Assembly: GCA_019429005.1 (NCBI GenBank)
Contig: JAHYJR010000002.1
Span: forward strand, 1 to 64,000
Reading direction: 5' to 3'
Source of the DNA: Nanobdellati archaeon
GTDB lineage: Archaea > EX4484-52 > GLR71
Length of the DNA: 64,000 bases
Shown piece after piece: positions 17,023 to 25,561 of this stretch (positions within the stretch are counted from its first letter, which is position 1; each line of letters starts with the position of its first letter). Both the position numbers and the translations under genes were made by a program. Under the pieces are notes generated by a model. The model was not told the DNA's origin, searched no databases, and saw only the letters and a list, made by a program, of their open reading frames with translations.

Positions 17023-19002
17023 ATGAAAAAGATTATTTTAGACATTAATGTAAGTAAAAGTATGTCATCTGTAACTGAAGAAGATAAAGAGAATATTATA
17101 GGTGTCATTGATTATGGTATTAATCAACATAATCGTAATTTAACTTATACTGTAGATGCATTTGATAGCAAGAACACTTTTATTTTTGGTATAGGACCTC
17201 TTGCAGGAAGCATAATACCAGGGACTGCAAGATTAGTCTTTATCGCAAAATCACCTTTAACAGAAACATTATTTTTAAGCACAATTGGTGGTGCAGGATT
17301 ACCACTTTATCATACAGGTATTGATTTTGTAAAAATTGAAGGAAAATCCAAAGAACCAAAAATACTTGTAATAAGAAATATGGGTTTGGGTATTGAAGTA
17401 AATTTTGAATCAATTGAATCTGATACTTTAATGGATTTGTATAAGAAAAACAACAATGGGGGTATATACAATCTTCAGAATTATGTGATGGCTACCTATA
17501 AAGACCGATTTAAGACAGATACAGGTTATACTGATTTTAGGATACTTGCTGTCGGACCTTCAGCACTCACTACAAATATGGGTGCAATCTGTTCAACCGT
17601 TGTAAAAAATGGTGAATTTGTAGAAGGTGTAGATGGTTGGGCTGGACGAGGTGGTTTTGGTTCTCTTTTAGCACAAGGACATAACATTGTTGCAGTAATT
17701 TATGGTGGCGTCTCAGATTCAAAAGTATTTCCAAAAGTAGATTTAAAAAATAGAAAAGCTGTTGATTTGCTTTTTGAGAAAGAATTTTCAAAAAGTATGG
17801 CATTGATGGCAACAGAAGTGACAGAAAAATACCGTTTTGTAAAGAAAGATAACACAGGTGGAACTTTCGGAGTTAATATGTCTAGTCTTGATACTTGGTT
17901 ACCTATGTTTAATTGGTCTTCAGTCTATATGGATCGAAAAAAAAGACAGTATATGTATGACACATTTGTAAAAGATAATTATTTAGCACAATTCAATGAT
18001 GAGATTATAAAGACACGTTCATGGAAAACGTGTGGTGAGCCATGTCCTGCACTTTGTAAAAAAGTGTATAAGGATAAGAAAAAAGATTATGAAGCATATG
18101 AGGCCTTCGGACCAAATTGCGGTATTTTTGATCAAAGACATGCTGAAATGATTGGAGGCACAATCGAAAGTATGGGTTTTGATGCAATCGGTTTTGGTAA
18201 TATCGCATCATTTGTTCTTGAATGTATGGATAAGGGTCTTTTGAACAAAAATGATATCTTAGTTGATGTTAAGGCTAATTTCAATCCTGACACATTCACA
18301 CTTGATGACTCAAAAAATCATGCGATTATAGGGTCAAAACTTGCAATCGATATTGCATATCAAAATACAGATTTTTCAAAAGTGTTCAATAAGGGTATAA
18401 GAAAAGCAGTCTTATCACTTTCAGATAAGTTTAAAGATCGTCAAAAAGATAATCTTAAATTTAATGATTTAGCGAATTATATACCATTCGGTGACGTTGG
18501 TTATATCGCACCTGTACAATATTGGGTACCTGGATTCTATATACCGCTTCCAATACAAGGTAAATTCTTCACATATTATGGTATGGATTTCCATTCACCA
18601 GAAGAACTTGGTAAAATCGCTGCAGATAGATCTATAAAAGAGCTTTACTCAGAAAATACAGGTGTATGCAGATTCCATCGTGGTTGGTCTGAAAAGATGA
18701 CTGAAATCCTCATAAATAAGACATATGGTTTGAATATTAATTATTATACTCATTGCCAAGGACTTCTTCAAGGTATGCTTGATTATGATAAAAAAGCAGG
18801 TGTTATACCACGATTTTGGGAGACTGGGAGAGTCAAAGATATAATAATGCAGTATATTATTGAAGTAATATCTATATTTGGTAAGGATAAAAAATCAGGA
18901 TATTGGCTTGAAGAATTTAAGAAAGATAAGGAAAAAGCGTCAAGAGAATATTGGCTTAAGCTTGTTGAAGGTGTAAACACACTTCTTGATTGGAAAAAGT
19001 GA
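17023..19002 (+). CDS. gor: Tungsten-containing aldehyde ferredoxin oxidoreductase family, GAPOR-like
   Basis: About 659 residues. The N-terminal half has the pterin-binding pattern (FIFGIGPLAGSIIPGT, then LSTIGGAG and WAGRGGFGSLLA). A cysteine cluster, TCGEPCPALCKK at about 335-346, plus a later Cys supplies the [4Fe-4S] ligands. Opening features such as VIDYGINQHN and the CGEPC spacing fit glyceraldehyde-3-phosphate ferredoxin oxidoreductase better than AOR or FOR. GAPOR oxidises GAP to 3-phosphoglycerate in one irreversible step. ATG 17023 is chosen because GTGGT lies 3 nt upstream. Subfamily assignment is by eye. Confidence 0.78.
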   Translation: MKKIILDINVSKSMSSVTEEDKENIIGVIDYGINQHNRNLTYTVDAFDSKNTFIFGIGPLAGSIIPGTARLVFIAKSPLTETLFLSTIGGAGLPLYHTGIDFVKIEGKSKEPKILVIRNMGLGIEVNFESIESDTLMDLYKKNNNGGIYNLQNYVMATYKDRFKTDTGYTDFRILAVGPSALTTNMGAICSTVVKNGEFVEGVDGWAGRGGFGSLLAQGHNIVAVIYGGVSDSKVFPKVDLKNRKAVDLLFEKEFSKSMALMATEVTEKYRFVKKDNTGGTFGVNMSSLDTWLPMFNWSSVYMDRKKRQYMYDTFVKDNYLAQFNDEIIKTRSWKTCGEPCPALCKKVYKDKKKDYEAYEAFGPNCGIFDQRHAEMIGGTIESMGFDAIGFGNIASFVLECMDKGLLNKNDILVDVKANFNPDTFTLDDSKNHAIIGSKLAIDIAYQNTDFSKVFNKGIRKAVLSLSDKFKDRQKDNLKFNDLANYIPFGDVGYIAPVQYWVPGFYIPLPIQGKFFTYYGMDFHSPEELGKIAADRSIKELYSENTGVCRFHRGWSEKMTEILINKTYGLNINYYTHCQGLLQGMLDYDKKAGVIPRFWETGRVKDIIMQYIIEVISIFGKDKKSGYWLEEFKKDKEKASREYWLKLVEGVNTLLDWKK

Positions 19003-19007
19003 ATTAG

Positions 19008-19748
19008 TTAAGCTAAACTTTTCTTTATAATAAAAGAACCTAATGCAAAAACCATAATAATATATACAATACCTGATTTTACAGGTATTCTTTTCTTTTC
19101 CCAGTTTAGGAAAAAGTAATTTTCATCAGTTATTTTTGCAATATTGTCTTTATAGATACAGTTATTACATTGAACATTATATAGTTCATATCCAAATGTA
19201 ATATTTCCAAAATTGAGATTTTGATACTTTAAGTAATCATAATTTTCTGTTTTGAATTCCATGTTGATTGGTGTATTATAATTATACTGAAGACCCCATA
19301 ATCCAATATTCCACATATTAGGAACTAAAAGTGTAGTATATAATATATAGATAGTTTCATTAGTAAACGGCAACATATCAAATTTAATAGTGTATCTTGA
19401 ATTCCCATACAAGTCAGATTTGGTTATGATATCTATTTTATTTCCAGCTAAGTAAGCTTCAATAAAGTCTGGCTTAACCTGAAAATTGATATTTACTTTG
19501 CTTTCAATTGTGTAATTATTATTATTTTTAACAATAATGTTGTATTTTGAAATTTCACTATTGTCTTCATCAATAAGCACTTCGAATGTTGTGATTGTTT
19601 TAATATTTGTATTAGATCCATCATATCCACTTGATATACTCAAATCAAGTTCTTCAACAGGAACAGGTGCACCATATACTTGTGCTGATAATGTAGAGAT
19701 TAATAATAAAACCATCATCATTATTATAGAGATATATTGACTTTTCAT
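19008..19748 (-). CDS. Exported protein with C-terminal membrane anchor, unknown
   Basis: 246 residues. A signal peptide (MKSQYISIIMMMVLLLISTLSAQVYG) and a C-terminal hydrophobic helix followed by IKKSLA bracket a beta-rich extracellular domain with a C-x-x-C pair (CNNC, about residue 195). The ATG overlaps the TAA of the upstream SpoIIM-like gene by one base, so the two form an operon. The pairing suggests an envelope role. No family recognised. Confidence 0.7.
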   Translation of the reverse strand: MKSQYISIIMMMVLLLISTLSAQVYGAPVPVEELDLSISSGYDGSNTNIKTITTFEVLIDEDNSEISKYNIIVKNNNNYTIESKVNINFQVKPDFIEAYLAGNKIDIITKSDLYGNSRYTIKFDMLPFTNETIYILYTTLLVPNMWNIGLWGLQYNYNTPINMEFKTENYDYLKYQNLNFGNITFGYELYNVQCNNCIYKDNIAKITDENYFFLNWEKKRIPVKSGIVYIIMVFALGSFIIKKSLA

Positions 19749-20386
19749 TACATCACCAGTAGCACATATTGCAGTATTATATTTATTATGACAAGTATCA
19801 TAAGAAGTATCAATTTATCGTATAGTGTTTTATTGACTTCGATTTTTTTATCTTTGATAAATTTAAGTATCATAAAACCAATTTCAAGACCTATTGATGC
19901 CGCAAGTGTTATTGCTGCAGTATATAAGATAAAAAGTAATATTGTTTTTATCGCAATAAATGTGCTTGCGAATTCAAGCACTTCCGGTATTGATGCACCT
20001 GCACTCATACCGACAAGGAATGTAAATATCGCAGTGGGTATTGCAATAAGCACACCCATTGAAGATACAAGTACTGCTGACACTATATTATTCCGTATTA
20101 CATACAAGAAATCTATAGGTGAATTAGGGATAATCTCACGATTCATATCTGAAAATTCACCTCCACCAACATTTTGTGAATAATAAGGATATGTTTCTTG
20201 ATGTATTGGGTATATGACACCTATTGAACCAAATATAGGGCTTTTTGTAAAATCCAGAAACCGCATAGTATAGCCTAGAAAAAATGATAATAATAATATC
20301 ATGAGTGCAATTTTCACAAATTTATCTTGACTTATAGCTTTAAAATCGATTAATTTGCGTTTTTTAGACTCTTTCTTTTGAGGCAT
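19748..20386 (-). CDS. SpoIIM/DUF95-like membrane protein
   Basis: 212 residues with a basic N-terminus and five or so helices. The segment FLYVIRNNIVSAVLVSSMGV (Asn-Asn before a helix) and FLVGMSAGASIPEV match archaeal stage II sporulation M-like proteins (PF01944). These occur widely in non-sporulating cells; they are membrane proteins of uncertain function. It is transcribed with the overlapping exported-protein gene. Confidence 0.65.
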   Translation of the reverse strand: MPQKKESKKRKLIDFKAISQDKFVKIALMILLLSFFLGYTMRFLDFTKSPIFGSIGVIYPIHQETYPYYSQNVGGGEFSDMNREIIPNSPIDFLYVIRNNIVSAVLVSSMGVLIAIPTAIFTFLVGMSAGASIPEVLEFASTFIAIKTILLFILYTAAITLAASIGLEIGFMILKFIKDKKIEVNKTLYDKLILLMILVIINIILQYVLLVM

Positions 20387-20426
20387 ATTAGTAATTTATC
20401 TATGTTTGTATAAATAGATTTGGTAT

Positions 20427-21112
20427 TTATTTCATTAAATTGTTTAAAATATACCTTACAGTTGCATCTACAAGTACATCTATTGTATTGACTTTTGGCA
20501 TATCTTCTTTATCAAGCATGACAGCAAATTCGGTGAATCCAAGTATAACTGTCTGTATACCCATTTTTAAGTATTTATCACAAATCTTTTTAACAGTCAA
20601 AATCGGTTCATTTGGATTAAGGCCTTTATTGAAATTAAAAATTGCATCAGATAACTCAGTAATCTCAATATCATCAGGATTAGATGTTTTTACATTATCA
20701 AAATCATATAATCCAGACCGGATTGTATTTTGGGTTCCGATAAGTAATGTTGAACTGATATTATCATTTTTAAGTTTATTTTTAAGCATCAACCTAAGAC
20801 CCAGTATGGGTGTATTGATATTTTTCTGGAGCATGTCATAATACAAATGAATTGTATTGCATACTATCACGATAATATCAACACCAAATTTATCTAACTG
20901 TTTAAGACCTTCAATATAGGATTATAAATCTTTCAAAGGTATATTCTCATGTATCAATTCGGGCACAGGTATACTATTTATAATTACTTGAGGAAAATTA
21001 GTATTATTTTTAATTATTCCTGTTTTTTGTAATTTACCTATTAATTTATTGTAGAATTCGCCTGTAGCTTCAGGTCCAATACCACCTAAAACGCCAATTT
21101 TAACATTGCCAG
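20427..21112 (-). pseudogene. Aspartate/glutamate racemase family protein, broken
   Basis: The C-terminal part (ATG 20870) has the second-Cys motif IVCNTIHLYYD and FTEFAVML. Upstream, in the same frame, the N-terminal part reads VKIGVLGGIGPEATGEFYNKL as in the family, but TAA at 20922-20924 interrupts it between KDL and SYIEGLK. There is no in-frame start; inserting one G would make ATG-GTT-AAA (MVKIGVLGG). So one nonsense mutation and one single-base deletion separate it from a normal gene of about 230 residues. Confidence 0.85.
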
Positions 21113-21272
21113 GGAGACAAACAAGTATATATAGGACTATCTAAAAGAAAATATTTTTCATTGCGAAAAACAATCACATTCTGGTTTCATAAATAGTATT
21201 TGATTGATTTATTTTTTAAATGTTTGGTTAATATTTTTAAAAATTAAGTAAAAAATGTCTAAGAAAAAGTTA

Positions 21273-21288
21273 TGAGGTAAAAACCTCA
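21273..21288 (-). terminator. Hairpin after the 94-residue acidic protein gene
   Basis: Stem TGAGGT/ACCTCA with a 4-nt loop, 12 bp past the stop codon and followed on the minus strand by a short T run. Confidence 0.55.
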
Positions 21289-21299
21289 AAACAAAAGAA

Positions 21300-21584
21300 T
21301 CAGTCATCAATTTTGATTTTACTGTTTTCTTCTATTGCTTTATCTATATCATTGAAACCTTCTTGTATCTCAATATCTTTTATTTCATCGTTATCATTCT
21401 GATCTTGTGCTGCTTTTGCCTCTTGAGCCTCTTTATTTATATCAACACCTTCATCTCTAAGACCCCTTATATGCATCTCAACTAAGGAGTTTACAATATT
21501 TAGAAGTCGTGAAAGCTCATTTCTTTCTTTTACAAGACAGTCAAGTGCACCTTTATGAAATCCGATTTTTTCATTTTGTTCCAT
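21300..21584 (-). CDS. Small acidic helical protein, unknown
   Basis: 94 residues. The N-terminal half is helical with heptad-like leucines (LVKERNELSRLLNIVNSLVEM). The rest is strongly acidic and Gln/Ala-rich. A GGTGAT motif lies 3 nt before the ATG and a hairpin follows the stop, so it is very likely expressed. No family recognised; an adaptor or chaperone-like role is only a guess. Confidence 0.65.
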   Translation of the reverse strand: MEQNEKIGFHKGALDCLVKERNELSRLLNIVNSLVEMHIRGLRDEGVDINKEAQEAKAAQDQNDNDEIKDIEIQEGFNDIDKAIEENSKIKIDD

Positions 21585-21710
21585 TTAATCACCTTTGATT
21601 TACAATAATTATATTTAATTATAATCTTATTTTATTTATCTAAGTATATATAGATTAAGTTTAAAATAAACATTTAATTAATTAATTAATTATTACAAAT
21701 AAATGACAAA

Positions 21711-21722
21711 TTTAAATATATA
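21711..21722 (+). promoter_or_regulatory. TATA box for a leaderless message
   Basis: TTTAAATATATA is centred 24 bp before the ATG at 21740, the spacing expected when transcription starts at or next to the start codon. No GTGAT motif is present. Confidence 0.5.
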
Positions 21723-21739
21723 TTCACAAAAATATTGCT

Positions 21740-22264
21740 ATGATTGAGAATTATAAACCAATTGATGTTTTAAGAACACCCTTTTTAGTCAAAGTTTTAA
21801 ATTATCTAGGTAAAGATTTTTTAGAAGTTAAACAAAATTTTAGAAATGCTAATTTTGTCAGTCAAGATGGAATGTCTTCAATTTCTGTTGAACAACCCTA
21901 TTTAAAAGCTATAACAGTTTCTCAAAAAGATCTTAATGTAGGTAGTCTTAATCAGATACTTCTTGACGCAGGTGTTTTAATACAATCAGGTTCTAACATA
22001 AAAAAAACAATTCAAGCATTTATGAAAGTAGAACTATTAAAAACATATGATCCAAAAAAAGATAAAACATATGATTATGTAAATTACGGAGATTGGAATA
22101 TTTCAAATGCAAAAATAGATCAATGGGATGGGGATTGGATATACTTTAACAGTATTAAACGAGATAATGCTAAATTACCAGACAATTTAAAAAACGTAGT
22201 TGATGCTCAAGAAATTTTAAATGATTTGAAAAAATACATTTTATATGAAAATCAAATTGAATAA
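21740..22264 (+). CDS. Hypothetical protein
   Basis: 174 residues, soluble, without signal or membrane segments. Recognisable only by composition: an N-terminal alpha/beta part (PFLVKVLNYLGKDFLEVKQNF) and a Trp/Tyr/Asp-rich later part (YVNYGDWNISNAKIDQWDG). It has a clear leaderless promoter. Its stop is 17 bp from the convergent U32 gene, with a small AATGTT/AACATT inverted repeat between them at 22265-22282. Function unknown. Confidence 0.65.
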   Translation: MIENYKPIDVLRTPFLVKVLNYLGKDFLEVKQNFRNANFVSQDGMSSISVEQPYLKAITVSQKDLNVGSLNQILLDAGVLIQSGSNIKKTIQAFMKVELLKTYDPKKDKTYDYVNYGDWNISNAKIDQWDGDWIYFNSIKRDNAKLPDNLKNVVDAQEILNDLKKYILYENQIE

Positions 22265-22281
22265 AATGTTAAAAAAAACAT

Positions 22282-23517
22282 TCAACACCTTCTTTTTTTA
22301 ATCATATCTTCAGTTCGTTTTGTGATTTTATAGACAGCATCATTATCACGAACAGCATTATCCATCTTCATACCTATAAGCATTCCTTTTGACGCAGTCT
22401 TAATCTCATTCTCATTTTGCATCAAGGATTTAACATTTTGCATAAGGTAGGTTGTCTTACCTTCAACAAGGATATTATCACCGTTTTCAATATTTCCTGT
22501 TTCAATTTTGATTATACAGGCTTTAGGTTTCCTATAATACTTGATAACTTTTCCAATATATGTCCTTATCTCTTCAGACATATTATCACTATTTTCATAA
22601 TTAAATCCCGAACTTGTAGGCGTCCCAAAATAAAAACCTTCTGAAAAACTTCTATTATATACTTTCTTAAGCTGTTTTAACCAGTTTTCAACCTTTGTTT
22701 CAGTAAATGTTCCAGACATTGCTGAATCTATAGCTTCACGATAGCATTTTGATACAACATTGATATACCTTGAATCTCGAAGACGACCTTCAATCTTAAA
22801 CGAATCAATTCCAGCGTCAATTAGTTCAGGAATATGTTTTATCATACACATATCTTTTGCACTTAATAGATATTTTCCATCACAAACAACTTCATTATTT
22901 TCATTGTCTGTTAATGTCCATGATTTTCTACATGGTTGTATGCACGCACCACAGTTTGCAGATTCATCATAAAGGTATGATGATAAATAGCATCTACCTG
23001 AAATAGATACACACATAGCCCCATGAACAAATGTTTCAATCTCAACATCTGTATTATTCTTAATATCTTTTATCTCTAAAAGAGATAGTTCTCGTGCAAG
23101 AATAAGCCTTTCTGCACCGATATCATGATAAAATTTTGCAGATTCAGTATTTGATATGTTTGCCTGCGTTGAGATATGAAATGGGATCTTTAATTCAGCA
23201 GCTTTCCTTATAATTGCAGGATCCCAAACTATAACTGCATCAATTTTTGATTTTTTAGCACATTTTAGTATTTTTTCAACATTGATAAGATCCTTATCAT
23301 GCACAACTGAATTTACTGTAAGATACGCCTTCAAGTTTCTTTTATGTATTTCAGATACAGTTTCACAAAGATTTTCTAAAATAATCTCTTTTGTTCGAAA
23401 TCGCATGTTAAGTTTATCTAATGAGAAATATACAGCATCTGCATAGTCTTTGCATGCTTCAAGTCCTGATATGTTTCTTATTGGTATTAGAAGTTCAGGC
23501 TTTTTTTGTTCTTTCAT
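22282..23517 (-). CDS. Peptidase U32 family protein (RNA hydroxylation family)
   Basis: 411 residues. The N-terminal half is a TIM-barrel-like region (AVYFSLDKLNMRFR, HISTQANISN, ETFVHGAMCVSISGRCYLS). It is followed by the U32 signature region with cysteines in NCGACIQPCRK and the conserved FKIEGRLRDSRYI. Bacterial relatives (RlhA, TrhP) act in 23S rRNA or tRNA hydroxylation using prephenate, so an RNA-modification role is more likely than proteolysis. A C-terminal beta domain (about 325-400) completes it. Confidence 0.85.
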   Translation of the reverse strand: MKEQKKPELLIPIRNISGLEACKDYADAVYFSLDKLNMRFRTKEIILENLCETVSEIHKRNLKAYLTVNSVVHDKDLINVEKILKCAKKSKIDAVIVWDPAIIRKAAELKIPFHISTQANISNTESAKFYHDIGAERLILARELSLLEIKDIKNNTDVEIETFVHGAMCVSISGRCYLSSYLYDESANCGACIQPCRKSWTLTDNENNEVVCDGKYLLSAKDMCMIKHIPELIDAGIDSFKIEGRLRDSRYINVVSKCYREAIDSAMSGTFTETKVENWLKQLKKVYNRSFSEGFYFGTPTSSGFNYENSDNMSEEIRTYIGKVIKYYRKPKACIIKIETGNIENGDNILVEGKTTYLMQNVKSLMQNENEIKTASKGMLIGMKMDNAVRDNDAVYKITKRTEDMIKKRRC

Positions 23518-23649
23518 AATTCTATATTAAACATATCTTTTTTAAAAGCTTTTTATTAGATTTTTTAAAATTCAATAAGATAATCTTTTGATTTTATGTT
23601 AAAAAATGATTTAAATATATAACAAATCAATTAAATAATAGTGATTGTT

Positions 23650-23853
23650 ATGGATTATTTATTAAATATGAATTATGATGAAATCGATTTTACTGCTAAA
23701 GTAGTCTTATGTGGAATATCAGCTATAATTCCTTTAACAATAGGTTCGGTTTTTAATAAACTTAATATCTATTCTGATAATGTTTTGCCTTCTGAAGAAA
23801 AAGAAGTTAGTTCGGTTTTTAATAAACTTAGTATCTATTCAGAAAACAATTAA
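23650..23853 (+). CDS. Small membrane protein with a duplicated C-terminal motif
   Basis: 67 residues from ATG 23650 (GTG 23641 is an alternative). One hydrophobic helix (VVLCGISAIIPLTIGS) is followed by two copies of SVFNKLxIYSxN. The DNA of the copies (23745-23779 and 23811-23845) is nearly identical, so the second is a recent duplication. A TATA-like element at 23609-23621 precedes it. Function unknown. Confidence 0.5.
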   Translation: MDYLLNMNYDEIDFTAKVVLCGISAIIPLTIGSVFNKLNIYSDNVLPSEEKEVSSVFNKLSIYSENN

Positions 23854-23924
23854 CAATCAGAGTTTGAAAGAGAAAAATATTTTGAAAAATTAGATTAAAT
23901 ATTATTTTATAAAAAAATAATTAT

Positions 23925-24683
23925 TTAAAAATAATGTCCAATAAATCCTTTAAATCTGGTTATTAAATCTCTATTGACAGGTTCTTCATTTAGCATTATA
24001 CGTGCTATATTTTTAATAGAATTTGTAGGTTCAGAATACGGTTTATGTTTTACAATAGGTATTCCAAACGCAATAGATTCACGAACTTTTGAATATTCTT
24101 GTATATTACCTATTATTGGTAACTCAAGGAATTTTTCAATATCTTCATTTTTAAGTTCATATTTTTCGTTACGTTTACGGTTTATTACAACACCAATTAC
24201 TTCTTTTCCGTTATCTATAACAAATTTTTTAACAAGTGTAGCATTTGTAACTGCCGGAAGTTCGGGATTTGTTATAATTATTGATTTGTCTGATGCTTGT
24301 ATTGCGGCCCTAACTTCATCATCAGCACCAGCTGCTGCATCTATTAGTATATAATCATAATTTCCAAGCAAATTAAAAATAACAAATTTAAGTTGTGACA
24401 AATCAGTATTTAGACTTGTTAAAGATGCTGGTATAATACTAAATCCGGATGCATTTTTGTATATAGCTTGTGTTATTATAGCATTACCATCAAATACATC
24501 ATTAAGTGATATTGGAACAACTATTGGTACTCCAAGATGTAACCCTAAATTAGCTCCCGTAACATTTCCATCAATGACAAGAACATTTTGTTTCATATCA
24601 GTTAAACTTATAGCAAGATTACTGACAAGTGTGGTCTTACCAACGCCACCTTTACCTGATACGATTGAAATGATTTCTGTCAT
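23925..24683 (-). CDS. MinD/ParA-like P-loop ATPase
   Basis: 252 residues. The deviant Walker A SGKGGVGKTTLVSNLA, switch I-like NVLVIDGNVTGANLGLHLG, and Walker B DYILIDAAAGADDEV identify a MinD-type ATPase. VINRKRNEKYEL is the base-specificity region. The usual C-terminal amphipathic membrane-targeting helix may be the RFKGFIGHYF end. Archaea use several MinD paralogs for positioning cell structures. Its neighbour is a sugar nucleotidyltransferase. Confidence 0.88.
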   Translation of the reverse strand: MTEIISIVSGKGGVGKTTLVSNLAISLTDMKQNVLVIDGNVTGANLGLHLGVPIVVPISLNDVFDGNAIITQAIYKNASGFSIIPASLTSLNTDLSQLKFVIFNLLGNYDYILIDAAAGADDEVRAAIQASDKSIIITNPELPAVTNATLVKKFVIDNGKEVIGVVINRKRNEKYELKNEDIEKFLELPIIGNIQEYSKVRESIAFGIPIVKHKPYSEPTNSIKNIARIMLNEEPVNRDLITRFKGFIGHYF

Positions 24684-24723
24684 AGAATTAATTAATGTTT
24701 GATTTTTATATATCTTTTAAGAT

Positions 24724-25410
24724 TTATTTTTTATTTGCCTTGTCATAATCTTCAATACGGCCTATATCAAGCCAATAATCATTGAAAGGATATCCATAAA
24801 AGCCTTTATTTGCTTCAAGAATTTTGGGTATTATATGATCTGTAAGGTTAAGCGGCCCTTCAAATGTATCTGGAAAAAAATCAAATATTTCTGGTTCAAG
24901 ACAAAATATCATAGTTCCTCCAAGGTACTTAAATCGTGGTTTTTCTAAAAATTTTTCAACTTTTCCAGTATTATCAAGATTATAGACACCCCATTCAACA
25001 GGCTGTTCAAATTCAAAAAGAGCTACTGTACCCACACCTTTTTTTTCATTATGATACTCAATAAATTTATTAAGGTCTAGGTTTGTTATGTTGTCACCAC
25101 CCATCAAAATAAATGTTTCGTTAAGGGTGTCCTTTATTTTTGAAAGACAGCCAGCAGTCCCAAGGGGAGTATCTTCTGTTATATATTTTATATTTACTCC
25201 AAGGTCACTACCATCATCAAAATAATTTTTGATTTGGTATCCAAGATAACCTAAAGATATAGTTATATCTGTAATATCATATTTTTTTAAGTACAATATT
25301 ATATGCTCAAGAATAGGCCTCTCATTTATAGGAAGAAGTGGTTTTGGTATAGCATAAGTTAAAGGTCTAAGTCTTTTACCTTTACCACCTGCAAGAATTA
25401 CAGCTTTCAT
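24724..25410 (-). CDS. Sugar-1-phosphate nucleotidyltransferase
   Basis: About 228 residues. ILAGGKGKRLRPLT and PKPLLPINERPILEHII form the NTP-binding signature. FILMGGDNITNLD supplies the metal site; the product-side YWLDIGRIEDYDKA motif ends it. These enzymes activate glucose-1-phosphate or mannose-1-phosphate to NDP-sugars for glycan synthesis; the nucleotide cannot be read from sequence. There is no C-terminal hexapeptide repeat, so it is the short form. ATG 25410 is preceded by GTTGAT at 4 nt. Confidence 0.9.
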   Translation of the reverse strand: MKAVILAGGKGKRLRPLTYAIPKPLLPINERPILEHIILYLKKYDITDITISLGYLGYQIKNYFDDGSDLGVNIKYITEDTPLGTAGCLSKIKDTLNETFILMGGDNITNLDLNKFIEYHNEKKGVGTVALFEFEQPVEWGVYNLDNTGKVEKFLEKPRFKYLGGTMIFCLEPEIFDFFPDTFEGPLNLTDHIIPKILEANKGFYGYPFNDYWLDIGRIEDYDKANKK

Positions 25411-25561
25411 ATTTATCAACTATATTAACTATTTATTAGTTTTGATATTTATATTTATGGATATGTTTTTTATAAAAATTAATTGATATAATCTATTAAT
25501 TGTTAAACTGTTATCTATTTTTTAAAAACATATATAAAGCTTTTTTTTAATAGTTGATGTT

